62,178 nt of DNA from Chloroflexota bacterium. Lineage in GTDB: Bacteria; Chloroflexota; Anaerolineae; Anaerolineales; Villigracilaceae. The stretch covers positions 1-62,178 of the forward strand of contig JAAENC010000903.1 in NCBI GenBank assembly GCA_024224815.1, written 5' to 3'. The notes below the pieces were generated by a model. That model searched no databases. It was not told where the DNA came from and saw nothing but the letters and a program-made list of their open reading frames with translations. Shown piece by piece: positions 43,721-52,812 of the stretch. Numbering within the stretch: the first letter of the stretch is position 1; each line of letters starts with the position of its first letter. The position numbers and the translations under genes were made by a program.

Positions 43721-45394
43721 ATGTCATTCATCCTTCGATGCATTGACTGTGGCCACAAAGCTCCTTATTTCCCCACGGCTATAAACTGCCCTCAATGCAA
43801 TAGTCAATGGCGCGAAGCCGAATATGATTTAGCTACTCTTTCTAAAACGCTTCCTTTACAGCTTCCTGACCGTCCATTTGATCTTTGGCGGTATCACGAA
43901 CTTCTTCCCGTGCGTAATCCCGATCCATCTATCACGCTTGGCGAAGGAGGTAGTCCCCTAATAAAAGCAACCAACTTAGGCTTAATGTTGGGCTGTCCAA
44001 ATATCTTCATTAAAGATGAAAGACAGGGCCCAACAGCATCTTTCAAAGACCGCCAAGCAGCCGTATCAATTGCCGCGCTAAAAGAAGCAGGTATCACAGA
44101 GATGGTTGTTGCATCCACAGGAAATGTTGCCATAGCCTATTCTGCTTATGCTGCTCGAGCAGGTATAAAACTTTGGGCTTTTGTTACCAGTCTAGTCCCG
44201 GCTGTCAAGATGAGAGAAATTGCGCTTTACGGGAGCCAAGTTATCAAGGTAACTGGATCTTACGACAACGTAAAACGAGCCGCATCTGAATTTGCACAAC
44301 AACGAAATCTCTATCAAAACATGGGCGCACGCTCTATTCCTTCTGTAGAATCAATGAAGACAATTGCCTATGAAATATCAGAACAAATAACAGCTTTTCT
44401 TGGTGCAGATGCCATTGAAAACAACAAATCACTCTGGCGCACTCCAGACTGGTACGTACAAGCAATTAGTGGAGGAATGGGACCGCTCGGCGTTGCCAAA
44501 GGTTTTTCTGAACTGAAAGAAATGGGCTTCATCAACAAAGAGCCGGCAATTGCCGCCATTCAAACTGCTGGCTGTTCCCCAATGGTTACTAGCTGGAAAA
44601 AAGGTCTTGAAACCGCTGAAATCGTTGAAGAGCCGCGCACACATATAGAAACTCTCGCAACGGGAGATCCTGGCCGTACTTATAATCTTCTCCGAAAGGC
44701 TATAGACAATACGGACGGGGCTTTTGAAAGTGTTACTGACGAGGAAGCCTTTCGAGCAATGCATGTTATTGCCAAAATGGAGGGTGTTTCCGCAGAGCCT
44801 GCCGCCGCCGTTGCTTTTGCCGGTCTTTTCAAACTCATTCGTGCCGGTGTTATCAAGCCCGACGATACAGTTGTCGTTAACTGCACAGGGCACACAATGC
44901 CCCCAGAGAAGTTTGTTCTGGGAGATGACTGGGCAAGGAATATTGTATTCCCTGAAAATGAAACAGAGAAAGAAACACCAAAAGAAGGTATACTCGCGGC
45001 ACTTAGTCACGTTGTCCCCGAACGCTTTTCAAGAGTGGTCATTGTCGATGACACAACAGAAGCCAGACTTCTCATTCGCCGCATTCTTCAGTCACAAGGT
45101 GACTTCACTCTTTTTGAAGCTAAAAATGGAAAAGAAGCCTTACGTATTATTCGTCGAGAAAACCCAGACCTTATTATTCTTGACTTAATGATGCCTGAGC
45201 TGGATGGCTTCGGCGTTTTGGATGAACTTAAAGCTAACGCTGAAACAGAGAACATCCCGGTCATTGTTTCAACGGCCAAAGAATTAACCAAAGCAGAAAG
45301 AGAAAGGCTCAAGGGGCAAATACAATCACTTCTCCAAAAAGGAGACTTCATGAGCGACGAGTTTCTTGACGAGGTGCATACAGTTATTAACTGA
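43721..45394 (+). CDS. Threonine synthase-like PLP enzyme fused to a receiver domain
   Basis: From the ATG at 43721, 4 bases after the kinase stop, the protein has 557 residues. An N-terminal zinc ribbon (C7-x2-C10 and C23-x2-C26) and a fold-type II PLP domain (to about residue 420) follow threonine synthases, which convert O-phosphohomoserine to threonine. The PLP lysine is K109 (TASFKDRQ), with STGNVAIAYSAYAARAG and the C-terminal CTGHTMPP region. Residues about 433-555 are a complete receiver: VVIVDD, phospho-acceptor D488 (ILDLMMPELDG), a threonine/serine switch and LLQKGDF. The fusion is unusual and the gene lies inside the kinase operon. Phosphorylation may gate the enzyme, or the enzyme part may act as a sensor. 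Substrate is inferred from the family; related enzymes use other phospho-amino acids. Confidence 0.87.
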   Translation: MSFILRCIDCGHKAPYFPTAINCPQCNSQWREAEYDLATLSKTLPLQLPDRPFDLWRYHELLPVRNPDPSITLGEGGSPLIKATNLGLMLGCPNIFIKDERQGPTASFKDRQAAVSIAALKEAGITEMVVASTGNVAIAYSAYAARAGIKLWAFVTSLVPAVKMREIALYGSQVIKVTGSYDNVKRAASEFAQQRNLYQNMGARSIPSVESMKTIAYEISEQITAFLGADAIENNKSLWRTPDWYVQAISGGMGPLGVAKGFSELKEMGFINKEPAIAAIQTAGCSPMVTSWKKGLETAEIVEEPRTHIETLATGDPGRTYNLLRKAIDNTDGAFESVTDEEAFRAMHVIAKMEGVSAEPAAAVAFAGLFKLIRAGVIKPDDTVVVNCTGHTMPPEKFVLGDDWARNIVFPENETEKETPKEGILAALSHVVPERFSRVVIVDDTTEARLLIRRILQSQGDFTLFEAKNGKEALRIIRRENPDLIILDLMMPELDGFGVLDELKANAETENIPVIVSTAKELTKAERERLKGQIQSLLQKGDFMSDEFLDEVHTVIN

Positions 45395-45405
45395 GAGAAA
45401 ATAAA

Positions 45406-46353
45406 ATGAGCAAAGGAAAAAATAGAGGGATTGAAGCCGCCTTTATATCCGCTGTTTTTCTAGGTCTGGCACCGGTCTTTGGTAGACAAGCCATCTTAAT
45501 GGGTTTTGCCCCGCTTGCTGTTGTTGCATTAAGAACCAGCATGGCTGCTGGCCTTTTGCTTGCAATTATTTTGCTCTTCAAGCGCGAATATCTGTATATT
45601 TTTTCTTTAGGGCTCGCCGGGTGTGCTTTGGCAGGCTTTATTAACGGGGTAGGTTCTCTTTTTTACTATATGGCTTTGGGGAGATTAAGCGCAAGCGTTG
45701 GGCAACTTCTTTACTCTTTATACCCTGTCTTTGTTGTCCTTTGGTCTTTTTTAGATCGGCAAAAACCAAGTAAATTAACGCTCCTTCGGATTGTTTTAGC
45801 TACTTTAGCGATTGCTTTTATTACAAATGCAAATAGCGGGGAAATTGATTTTGTTGGCGTAGGCATGATGCTTCTAGCCTCAGCCCTCTATGCCTTACAT
45901 CTCCCTATAAATCAACGTGTTCTTTACGAAGTACCTGCGCCAACAGTAACTTTATACACTTTGCTTTCAATGAGCATCGTGGTTGTTTCAGCTTATTTTA
46001 TCTTTGACCTAAAACTTCCGGTTGGGAATATAGACTGGACTCCTGTTATTGGATTGACCTTGGTCACCTTCTTATCTCGCTTAACGCTTTTCTTGGGCGT
46101 TAAACATATCGGAGGTATGCAAACTGCACTTTTAGGGCTAGGTGAATTAATAGTTACTGTAGGTGCTGGTTATTTCTTATTAGGCGAAAAACTAAGCCCC
46201 CTTCAATGGATTGGCGTAGTTGGTTTGATCGCTAGCCTTTTGCTTGTGCGGTTTGAAAAACAAGAGGCGCGAAAAGGCCCTGGGGGTTGGCTAAATTGGA
46301 TTCGTGCTCCACACCAACTTCCACCAGATATTCCCTGGGGCCCTCATAGCTAA
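45406..46353 (+). CDS. EamA-family (DMT) transporter
   Basis: This 315-residue membrane protein has ten predicted helices in two five-helix repeats, as in EamA drug/metabolite transporters. The stretch AAFISAVFLGLAPVFGRQAI begins the first repeat and SASVGQLLYSLYPVFVVL closes it; GMQTALLGLGELIVTVGAGYFLLGEKLSPLQWIGV is typical of the end of the second. It starts 12 bases after the enzyme-receiver fusion and probably belongs to the same transcript. Relatives export amino acids or metabolites. Next to a threonine-synthase-like protein, amino acid export is a reasonable guess, no more. It converges on the regulator at 46363. Confidence 0.85.
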   Translation: MSKGKNRGIEAAFISAVFLGLAPVFGRQAILMGFAPLAVVALRTSMAAGLLLAIILLFKREYLYIFSLGLAGCALAGFINGVGSLFYYMALGRLSASVGQLLYSLYPVFVVLWSFLDRQKPSKLTLLRIVLATLAIAFITNANSGEIDFVGVGMMLLASALYALHLPINQRVLYEVPAPTVTLYTLLSMSIVVVSAYFIFDLKLPVGNIDWTPVIGLTLVTFLSRLTLFLGVKHIGGMQTALLGLGELIVTVGAGYFLLGEKLSPLQWIGVVGLIASLLLVRFEKQEARKGPGGWLNWIRAPHQLPPDIPWGPHS

Positions 46354-46362
46354 GTTCTTTTT

Positions 46363-47109
46363 TTAGACATCCTCCATCTTATACTCAAAAACATAACCTT
46401 TGCCACGCACACTGATAACAGAACCCTTTAGCGAGGGAATTTTGTCTATTTTTTGGCGTAATCTGCTTACAAGTGGGCGGAGAATTTCGGGGGCCTCGTG
46501 TTGGGCTGTTTCATATCCCTGTACCAATAAAACAAGCTCTCTATGTGAGAAAACGCGTCCTACATTTTCGATGAAGATGCGTAAAAGTCGCCCCTCTGCT
46601 GGGGTTAAGTGGGTCTCTTTTTTATCGTATGTTATGGAGCGGCGAGAAAGGTCAATTACTGTACCATCTTTCAATTTAACGGTAGCAACCCGTTCGTCCG
46701 GGGGCGTATCGGCTGTATATCCTTCACGAGCACGTAATTTATCTTCACGACGAGAAAGACCCATCCGTACGCTGGCTAAAATCTGCGCTGGGGAAGCCGG
46801 TTTTAGTAAATAATCGTGAATGCGAAGACGCAATGCCTGCACCGCACTTTCTGTTGTGCCAAAAGCTGTGAGCAAGATCACTTCTGTATCTACAGAGATT
46901 TCATTTGCAATTCGCACGACTTCGAGACCGTCAATGCCGGGCATTCTCAGATCAACGATCATGAGATCGACATAACGATTGCGAATATATTCAATTGCTT
47001 TTTGCCCGTTTTGGGCCGATTCAACTGTATAACCCTCCAGGCGCAAAATATCGCTGAGAGATTTTAAAGCAACAGGTTCGTCATCAACTATTAGGATAGT
47101 AGGGGACAT
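46363..47109 (-). CDS. Response regulator with winged-helix DNA-binding domain
   Basis: From the ATG at 47109, which shares one base with the previous stop (TAATG) and has GGAGG 6 bases before that overlap, the protein has 248 residues; the open frame to 47145 is not needed. The receiver (about 1-125) has D9-D10, phospho-acceptor D53 (IVDLRMPGIDG), T81-82 and a lysine in LLKPAS. The C-terminal OmpR/PhoB-type winged helix (about 145-245) has LTPAEGRLLRIFIENVGRVFSHRELV and the recognition part VSRLRQKIDKIP with SVRGKGYVF. It is the only DNA-binding regulator near the large cluster, encoded third in an operon with two kinases. Confidence 0.92.
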   Translation of the reverse strand: MSPTILIVDDEPVALKSLSDILRLEGYTVESAQNGQKAIEYIRNRYVDLMIVDLRMPGIDGLEVVRIANEISVDTEVILLTAFGTTESAVQALRLRIHDYLLKPASPAQILASVRMGLSRREDKLRAREGYTADTPPDERVATVKLKDGTVIDLSRRSITYDKKETHLTPAEGRLLRIFIENVGRVFSHRELVLLVQGYETAQHEAPEILRPLVSRLRQKIDKIPSLKGSVISVRGKGYVFEYKMEDV

Positions 47110-48686
47110 TATTTGCCTCCGATTGGTAAGGTGACCTGAAAACATGCGCCTTCTAGGTCGTTTTGTAAAAGTTCTAACTCGCCGCCAAGTGCAGCAATGA
47201 TATTGTAGCTCACGGTTAACCCTAAGCCTGTGCCGCCATCTTTTGTACTGATAAATGGCTCAAATATATTGGCCTGATCTTCAGCTTTAATGCCTGTGCC
47301 TTCATCCTGAAAGGTAATTTCTACGTTTTTCTTCTTCTTTCGAGCAGAAATTTCCAATGTTCCTCCAGCAGGCATTGCGTCATAAGCGTTCAAGATCAAG
47401 TTAAGAAAAACTTGTTGTAACTGTGCGCTCTCTGCCAAAATATGAGTAAGTTTTTTTGGCAATTTGGTTTCTACAACCACATTACGCTTTTGAAGTTGTG
47501 TTGCCATTAAGCCCAAAACATGTTTTAAAATCTCTTCCAAATCAATTTCTGTAGGGGCAACTGTACCTGGTCTATAGAAATCGAGCATTCGCTGTACAGT
47601 AGTTGTCAGTCGCTCCAATTCTGTTTCTGCCAAACCAAAATATTCATCTCTTCTGGGTTCGGGGAGATCTTCTCGCCCAGCCAGATGTAGACAATTTCGC
47701 ACGGCCTGCAAAGGATTGTTGATCTCATGAGCTATAGAGGCGGTCAAACGACCAGCTGCTGCCATTTTTTCGGCTTGCAATAGCGCTTTTTGAGAATCTT
47801 CTACTTGTTTTACATAGGCGCGCAATTCTGCATAAAGTGTTGCGTTTTCAATCGCAACGGCTGCTTGACGCGACAAAATCAGGAGTGTGTCAAGATCAAT
47901 CTCCCTAAAAGATGATTCTCCAATCCCTCTGCCCGCATAAAGCAAAGCCTGAATACCTGAGTGATTTATAGGTACAAAAAGCGCAGAACCAATTTCTTTT
48001 TCATAGAGATCGGGATCTTCGGTCTCAGCACTTCGGATTAGTGCTCTATCGTGCTTAAGCTCAATGAGCATTTTTTCGATATCTTTTCCCGAATCGCTCT
48101 CTTTTTGAACTTGCCCACGTTTAAAAAGCAATGTCAAGCCATCATCATCTTCATCCAAGCGCTGATAATATGCAGCGTTTTCGCAACGTAGGTGACTGCA
48201 TATAGCATCCACAATAAGCTCTGGGAGCCGCTCTGGGTGTGTTACAGACAAAAAGGCTTCCATTACATCAAAAAGTGGACGCAAGGCCTCTGTGTGTGCC
48301 GCATCGCGTTTGCGCTGATTGTCAGCGAGAGCCTGAATAGCCGCTTCGATAAGTTCATTTCCATCTTCAAAAGGTTTTAGAATTAGTCCATCTACGCCTT
48401 TTCTAAGTGCCTTGATTGCGGTTTCAACCGTTCCAAAACCGGTCATGATTAGAGTAGCAATATCTGGCTGATGTTCTTTAGCAAAAGTTACAACACCAAA
48501 GCCGTCAATTTCAGGCATACGGATATCAACGAGAAGTAGATTAACACGTTCGTCTCGCAAATAGTCCATAGCTTTTCTGGGATCGTTAAACGACAGGGTG
48601 CGAAAGCCGGCTTTCGTCAAGAGACGTTCGCAGAGCTTTGCTATGCTTGGCTCATCATCTACGATCAAAATAAAAGGGGTAGCCAT
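47109..48686 (-). CDS. Hybrid histidine kinase: N-terminal receiver, GAF-like, HK
   Basis: This 525-residue soluble protein has the receiver first: D10-D11, phospho-acceptor D54 (LLVDIRMPEIDG) and LILKPFED. A GAF-like domain follows at about 145-290, then HisKA with the phospho-site in SIAHEINNPLQAV (about 335) and an ATPase domain (about 425-522, QDEGTGI and GGTGLGLTVSYNIIAALGG). The HEINNPL form of the H-box is the NtrB-like class. Start and stop both overlap neighbours as TAATG. A receiver upstream of the kinase core suggests this protein is itself controlled by phosphorylation, possibly from the kinase encoded before it. Confidence 0.9.
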   Translation of the reverse strand: MATPFILIVDDEPSIAKLCERLLTKAGFRTLSFNDPRKAMDYLRDERVNLLLVDIRMPEIDGFGVVTFAKEHQPDIATLIMTGFGTVETAIKALRKGVDGLILKPFEDGNELIEAAIQALADNQRKRDAAHTEALRPLFDVMEAFLSVTHPERLPELIVDAICSHLRCENAAYYQRLDEDDDGLTLLFKRGQVQKESDSGKDIEKMLIELKHDRALIRSAETEDPDLYEKEIGSALFVPINHSGIQALLYAGRGIGESSFREIDLDTLLILSRQAAVAIENATLYAELRAYVKQVEDSQKALLQAEKMAAAGRLTASIAHEINNPLQAVRNCLHLAGREDLPEPRRDEYFGLAETELERLTTTVQRMLDFYRPGTVAPTEIDLEEILKHVLGLMATQLQKRNVVVETKLPKKLTHILAESAQLQQVFLNLILNAYDAMPAGGTLEISARKKKKNVEITFQDEGTGIKAEDQANIFEPFISTKDGGTGLGLTVSYNIIAALGGELELLQNDLEGACFQVTLPIGGK

Positions 48687-51310
48687 TAGTGTTTTTCCTC
48701 AATGGGTAGCCAAACGGTAAAAGAAGCTCCTTCGTTTGGTGTACTGTCTACATCAATAAATCCTTCATGGTCAGTTATTATCCCATAACTTACCGCTAAT
48801 CCTAGTCCTGTGCCGCCATCATCTGCCTTGGTAGTAAAGAAAGGTTCAAAAATTCGTCCCAGCTCATCGGCAGTAATGCCTTTGCCTGTATCTCGTATAG
48901 ACATTGTGATCCATTTCTCACCTTTGTTCTCGCGCTCTTCTGTTTGGAGGAAAAGTTTACCCCCATTAGGCATTGCATGGATTGCATTATGAAGCAAATT
49001 TAAAACAACTTGCTTAATTTGATCTCGGTCGATAAGCACCCAAGGTAAGTCTTTTCCGATATTCATCTCAAAGTCTACTTGGCTTGTTTGCATAAGGTGA
49101 TTTGTCAATGCAACGACATCTTCAACTACCTCATTCAAATCTGCGCGGATACGAACACTCTCGCTTTGGCGAGCAAAATCCAGTAAACGGCGGACAACGC
49201 TACGTGCGCGCTTTGCTTCACGCAAGACCATTTCAAGATCCTCTCGTTGTGGCGCATCAGGAGATAGATCAGCAAGAACAAGCTCTGAAAATCCAGCAAC
49301 GGTTGTGAGCGGATTATTAAGCTCATGCGCTACGCCGGCAGCCATTTCTCCGACAGCAGCAAGTTTTGCTGCTTGTACAAGCCTGTTTTCAGCGGCGCGT
49401 TGCGCCTCCATTCTTTCATGAAGCTCATTCTGCGTCGTTTGTAAAATTTGAATCGTATCTTGAAGCATCTGGTAGCGATCTACGCCAGAAATAGCACTGG
49501 TCAAAAAACCTGCCAGGGATTCAAGAGCAAGTAGGTCATTATGTGTAAAAGCATTTTTCGTGCTCGATTCGACGTCTATAATCCCTAAGATACGATCACC
49601 ATCTCTTAGGGCAACACAAATCTCTGAGCCAACTTCCCATTCTGGAACAGCTTTATACATAGGTTCTTTACTGACATCATCTACCATGATGCTTTCGCCT
49701 GTCGCAAAAACCATTCCGCTAATTCCCTCTTTATTCGGGTATTCAAAATTCTCAAAAGCAGATTTAACTAACGAGGATGCTTTCCCGCTAATGCCTGCAA
49801 TATTAAGATTATTATAGCGATCCTCGAGCAGGAGAACAGCAAGCTCATAAGAGAAATGTTTGACAAGCAAGTCAGCAGTGATCTGAGCTACCTCATTAAC
49901 ATTCGTCAAGCCAATTACTTGCTGAATTACTTCATGGATCAAACCAAGATTGCGCGCTCGCGCTTCTGCTTCTTCACGAAGCCTACCGTATTCCACCAAA
50001 CCAGCCAAATGACTTGCAATGACCACAAGCAAATTCTCATCGTATCCGCTAAAAGCAGAGAGTACTTTGCTTTCCAGTGTCAAAATGCCGATAACATCAC
50101 CTCTGTATTTCAGAGGAACAAGTAAGGCCGATTGTGTTTCTTTATCCGCAAAACGATAATCATTTTTTGCTACATTTTCAAGACGGGCATTCTTACCATC
50201 ACTAATAAATCTCTCAACTGGATGGCCCTTAACAAACTCTGTGCGTGGTGCTATGCGCCGCTCGTTATTTCTATATTCTCTTAATGTTCTGGCATCAGAA
50301 GAAAGCAAGAAAAGAGAAAGAGCTTCTGTCCCAAAAATACGCTCAAGTAAGGCAAAAACGCGACGAACGATCTTGCTAAGATTTTGTGCCGAAGAAACAA
50401 TGAGCGCGAAGTCGTTCAGCATCGCCTGTCTCTTCAGATGATTTGCCATTTCAGAAAAAGTAACAAATATTTCAACAGATGCGGCAGCGTATAAGCTAAA
50501 TTGTTGCAGCTTGAGCCACTCATCCTCGCTAAATGGCTCATCCCTTGATAGCGCAACAATACCCACTTGGCGCTGTCCCGTTTTTAGCGGCAAAGCAGCC
50601 CAGACCTCCGCTTCGTCAGGCCTAATCTTCGCTGGAATGCTCTCCCATTCAGGATCACTTCGCTCAACAAGAATAGATTTAGATGTTTCCCTGATTTCAG
50701 AGAGCAAATTCCCATCATCCAAAGAAAGCCCTTCGCCTAAAAGCTCAGAAAAATGCCAGTTAGCCTCGACTTTCAATACACCATCACTATAAACGGCCAA
50801 CCAAGCCTTGTCACAGGATATATATTGCACAACCCGTGCCAAAATACGTTCTAATGAGCCAGAAAGATCATAAGGAATAGCTGCTTGACCACCAAAAATA
50901 AAGGAATCGGCTGGCTTTAATTCAAAATTACTACCGTGAGAGAAACTCCCTGAATTTGCGAGAAGTTGCCAAATTCTTTTTTCTTTAGTGCCTAATTTTT
51001 CCGCCCCGGCAAGAACTACTTTTTCTGTTCCTCGAATAGGGAAAATATATAAACGGATAGCGCCTAGGTCTAGACCCTCGGGTATTTTTCGTGAACGTGA
51101 TTTCCCCTCCGCTGAAGCACTATATAGCCAATTATCTATAGTGCCTAAATTAAAATAATTCTCTGCAAAAGCGCGTCTCTTTTGGCTTAGCTTATAAAAG
51201 GATTCGAATTTCCACGCTGCACTGTCACGCTCGATGCAAGCGGCCCAATTTGCGCCAGTGATTTGACAAGCTTCCTTCAGTGCCGAAACGTTCTCTTTTG
51301 ACTTTGTCAT
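48686..51310 (-). CDS. GAF-domain sensor histidine kinase
   Basis: This is a soluble kinase of about 874 residues if it starts at the ATG at 51310; the frame is open to a TTG at 51358 and an ATG at 51349, and none of the three has a strong ribosome site. I see four GAF-like regions (about 20-115 weak, 150-285, 300-455 and 465-625), the third with VPLKYRGDVIGILTLE and the fourth with GISGMVFATGESIMVDD. HisKA has GVAHELNNPLTTVAGF, and the ATPase ends with GGTGLGLAVSYGIITDHEG. No transmembrane segment is evident. It is first in the three-gene minus-strand operon with the hybrid kinase and the winged-helix regulator, which it probably feeds. Confidence 0.88.
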   Translation of the reverse strand: MTKSKENVSALKEACQITGANWAACIERDSAAWKFESFYKLSQKRRAFAENYFNLGTIDNWLYSASAEGKSRSRKIPEGLDLGAIRLYIFPIRGTEKVVLAGAEKLGTKEKRIWQLLANSGSFSHGSNFELKPADSFIFGGQAAIPYDLSGSLERILARVVQYISCDKAWLAVYSDGVLKVEANWHFSELLGEGLSLDDGNLLSEIRETSKSILVERSDPEWESIPAKIRPDEAEVWAALPLKTGQRQVGIVALSRDEPFSEDEWLKLQQFSLYAAASVEIFVTFSEMANHLKRQAMLNDFALIVSSAQNLSKIVRRVFALLERIFGTEALSLFLLSSDARTLREYRNNERRIAPRTEFVKGHPVERFISDGKNARLENVAKNDYRFADKETQSALLVPLKYRGDVIGILTLESKVLSAFSGYDENLLVVIASHLAGLVEYGRLREEAEARARNLGLIHEVIQQVIGLTNVNEVAQITADLLVKHFSYELAVLLLEDRYNNLNIAGISGKASSLVKSAFENFEYPNKEGISGMVFATGESIMVDDVSKEPMYKAVPEWEVGSEICVALRDGDRILGIIDVESSTKNAFTHNDLLALESLAGFLTSAISGVDRYQMLQDTIQILQTTQNELHERMEAQRAAENRLVQAAKLAAVGEMAAGVAHELNNPLTTVAGFSELVLADLSPDAPQREDLEMVLREAKRARSVVRRLLDFARQSESVRIRADLNEVVEDVVALTNHLMQTSQVDFEMNIGKDLPWVLIDRDQIKQVVLNLLHNAIHAMPNGGKLFLQTEERENKGEKWITMSIRDTGKGITADELGRIFEPFFTTKADDGGTGLGLAVSYGIITDHEGFIDVDSTPNEGASFTVWLPIEEKH

Positions 51311-51381
51311 ATTTTCAGATAATTCCAATATTGCGCAATGCGCACCCATAAGATGCAATAGAGAGAAAGTATTTAACGCTA

Positions 51382-51419
51382 ATTATACAACACAGAAAAG
51401 GATATTCAGATGATAGAAT
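51382..51419. promoter_or_regulatory. Divergent promoters for the kinase operon and trmFO
   Basis: On the minus strand a TATAAT box (51382-51387) serves the kinase operon. On the plus strand TAGAAT (51414-51419) ends 6 bases before the trmFO ATG at 51426. This spacing, with no ribosome site, suggests a leaderless trmFO transcript. No good -35 box is visible for either. Confidence 0.45.
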
Positions 51420-51425
51420 TGTCCT

Positions 51426-52781
51426 ATGAAATCATTAAAAACAATCACAATTATTGGCGGTGGACTAGCTGGCAGCGAAGCAGCTTGGCAAGCCGCAGAA
51501 AAAGGTGTTCGAATAAAGCTCTACGAAATGCGTCCAAAAAAAGAAACGGGTGCGCATCAAAGCGGAAATTTAGCTGAGCTTGTCTGCTCAAATTCGCTTG
51601 GCTCCAATCTCCCTGACCGGGCATCTGGGCTTCTCAAAAATGAAATGCGCCGTATGGGATCAATACTGCTTTCTTGCGCTGAAAAAACCGCTGTTCCCGC
51701 AGGCGGAGCCTTGGCCGTTGACCGTGAGAAATTCGCAGAATTCGTTACCAACAAACTTGAAAATCACCCAAATATTGAAATAATCAGAGAAGAAATAATA
51801 AAAATCCCAACAGAGCCAACTATTATTGCTTCCGGGCCGCTGACTTCTGAAAAACTATCAAAAGCCATAGCTACGCTTACAGGAAAAGAGCACCTCTATT
51901 TTTTTGACGCACTCGCACCCATCGTTTATCACGATAGCATCAATATGGAAATCGCTTTTCGCGCTTCACGTTATGGTCGCGGAGAAGAGAGTGAAGGAGA
52001 CTATATCAATTGCCCCTTCACCAAAGAAGAATATGATAATTTCTTGCAAGCCCTGCTAGAAGCAGAGCGGATCAAACTCAAGTCATTTGAATTACAAATA
52101 GAAAAAGGCGTTAAAGCAGGTGCTCATAATTACTTTGAAGGCTGTCTCCCTGCAGAGATCATCGCCGAGCGCGGCGAAAAGTCTCTTGCCTTTGGCCCTC
52201 TTCGCCCTGTGGGCTTAACCGATCCGCGTACGGAAAAACGTCCCTACGCTGTGCTTCAATTGCGCCAAGACAATCTTGCAGGTGATCTTTACAACCTCGT
52301 TGGCTTTCAAACTAATCTTAAATTCTCTGAGCAAGAGCGCGTTTTTCGAATGATCCCCGGGTTAGAAAAGGTCAAATTCGCTCGCTTTGGTCAAATGCAC
52401 CGCAACACATTTATTGCATCTCCTCTTCTGCTCCGCCCAACACTCCAATTTCACAATCGCGACGATCTTCTCTTTGCCGGACAAATCACCGGCGTTGAAG
52501 GCTATATTGGCAATGTCGCTACAGGCCTTCTTGCAGGTCAAAATATTGTCCGCATTCTTAACCAAACTCCCCTGCTGCAACTCCCGGAAACAACCATGCT
52601 TGGGGCGCTCACACAGTATATTACGCACGCCACGCTCAAAGATTTTCAGCCGATGAAAGCAAATTTTGGTATCCTTCCACCTTTGGAGCAGAGCGGCAAG
52701 AAAATTGGCAAAAGAGAGCGCGCAGCCCTTCGAGCCGAAAGAGCAATATCTGATTTAGATGATTATTTAAAGGTTATTTAA
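51426..52781 (+). CDS. trmFO: tRNA (uracil-5-)-methyltransferase TrmFO, folate-dependent
   Basis: TrmFO uses methylenetetrahydrofolate and FAD to make 5-methyluridine at position 54 of tRNA. The 451-residue protein starts with the FAD-binding motif [17 protein letters not shown]. It carries the family pattern [27 protein letters not shown] with one conserved Cys, the second in [14 protein letters not shown], then the stretches around YFEGCLPAE and [11 protein letters not shown], and VGFQTNLKF. Length is typical. It appears leaderless: a -10-like TAGAAT ends 6 bases before the ATG. It is the first of a plus-strand group of housekeeping genes. Confidence 0.95.
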   Translation: MKSLKTITIIGGGLAGSEAAWQAAEKGVRIKLYEMRPKKETGAHQSGNLAELVCSNSLGSNLPDRASGLLKNEMRRMGSILLSCAEKTAVPAGGALAVDREKFAEFVTNKLENHPNIEIIREEIIKIPTEPTIIASGPLTSEKLSKAIATLTGKEHLYFFDALAPIVYHDSINMEIAFRASRYGRGEESEGDYINCPFTKEEYDNFLQALLEAERIKLKSFELQIEKGVKAGAHNYFEGCLPAEIIAERGEKSLAFGPLRPVGLTDPRTEKRPYAVLQLRQDNLAGDLYNLVGFQTNLKFSEQERVFRMIPGLEKVKFARFGQMHRNTFIASPLLLRPTLQFHNRDDLLFAGQITGVEGYIGNVATGLLAGQNIVRILNQTPLLQLPETTMLGALTQYITHATLKDFQPMKANFGILPPLEQSGKKIGKRERAALRAERAISDLDDYLKVI

Positions 52782-52812
52782 TATTTCACCTTAATGGCTA
52801 CGCGCAATTTTT

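Noticed and set aside
44429-45010. 193-codon open frame on the minus strand inside the threonine-synthase-like gene
   Set aside because: It lies wholly opposite a well-supported gene, has no ribosome site and shows no domain pattern; it is a shadow of the real frame.
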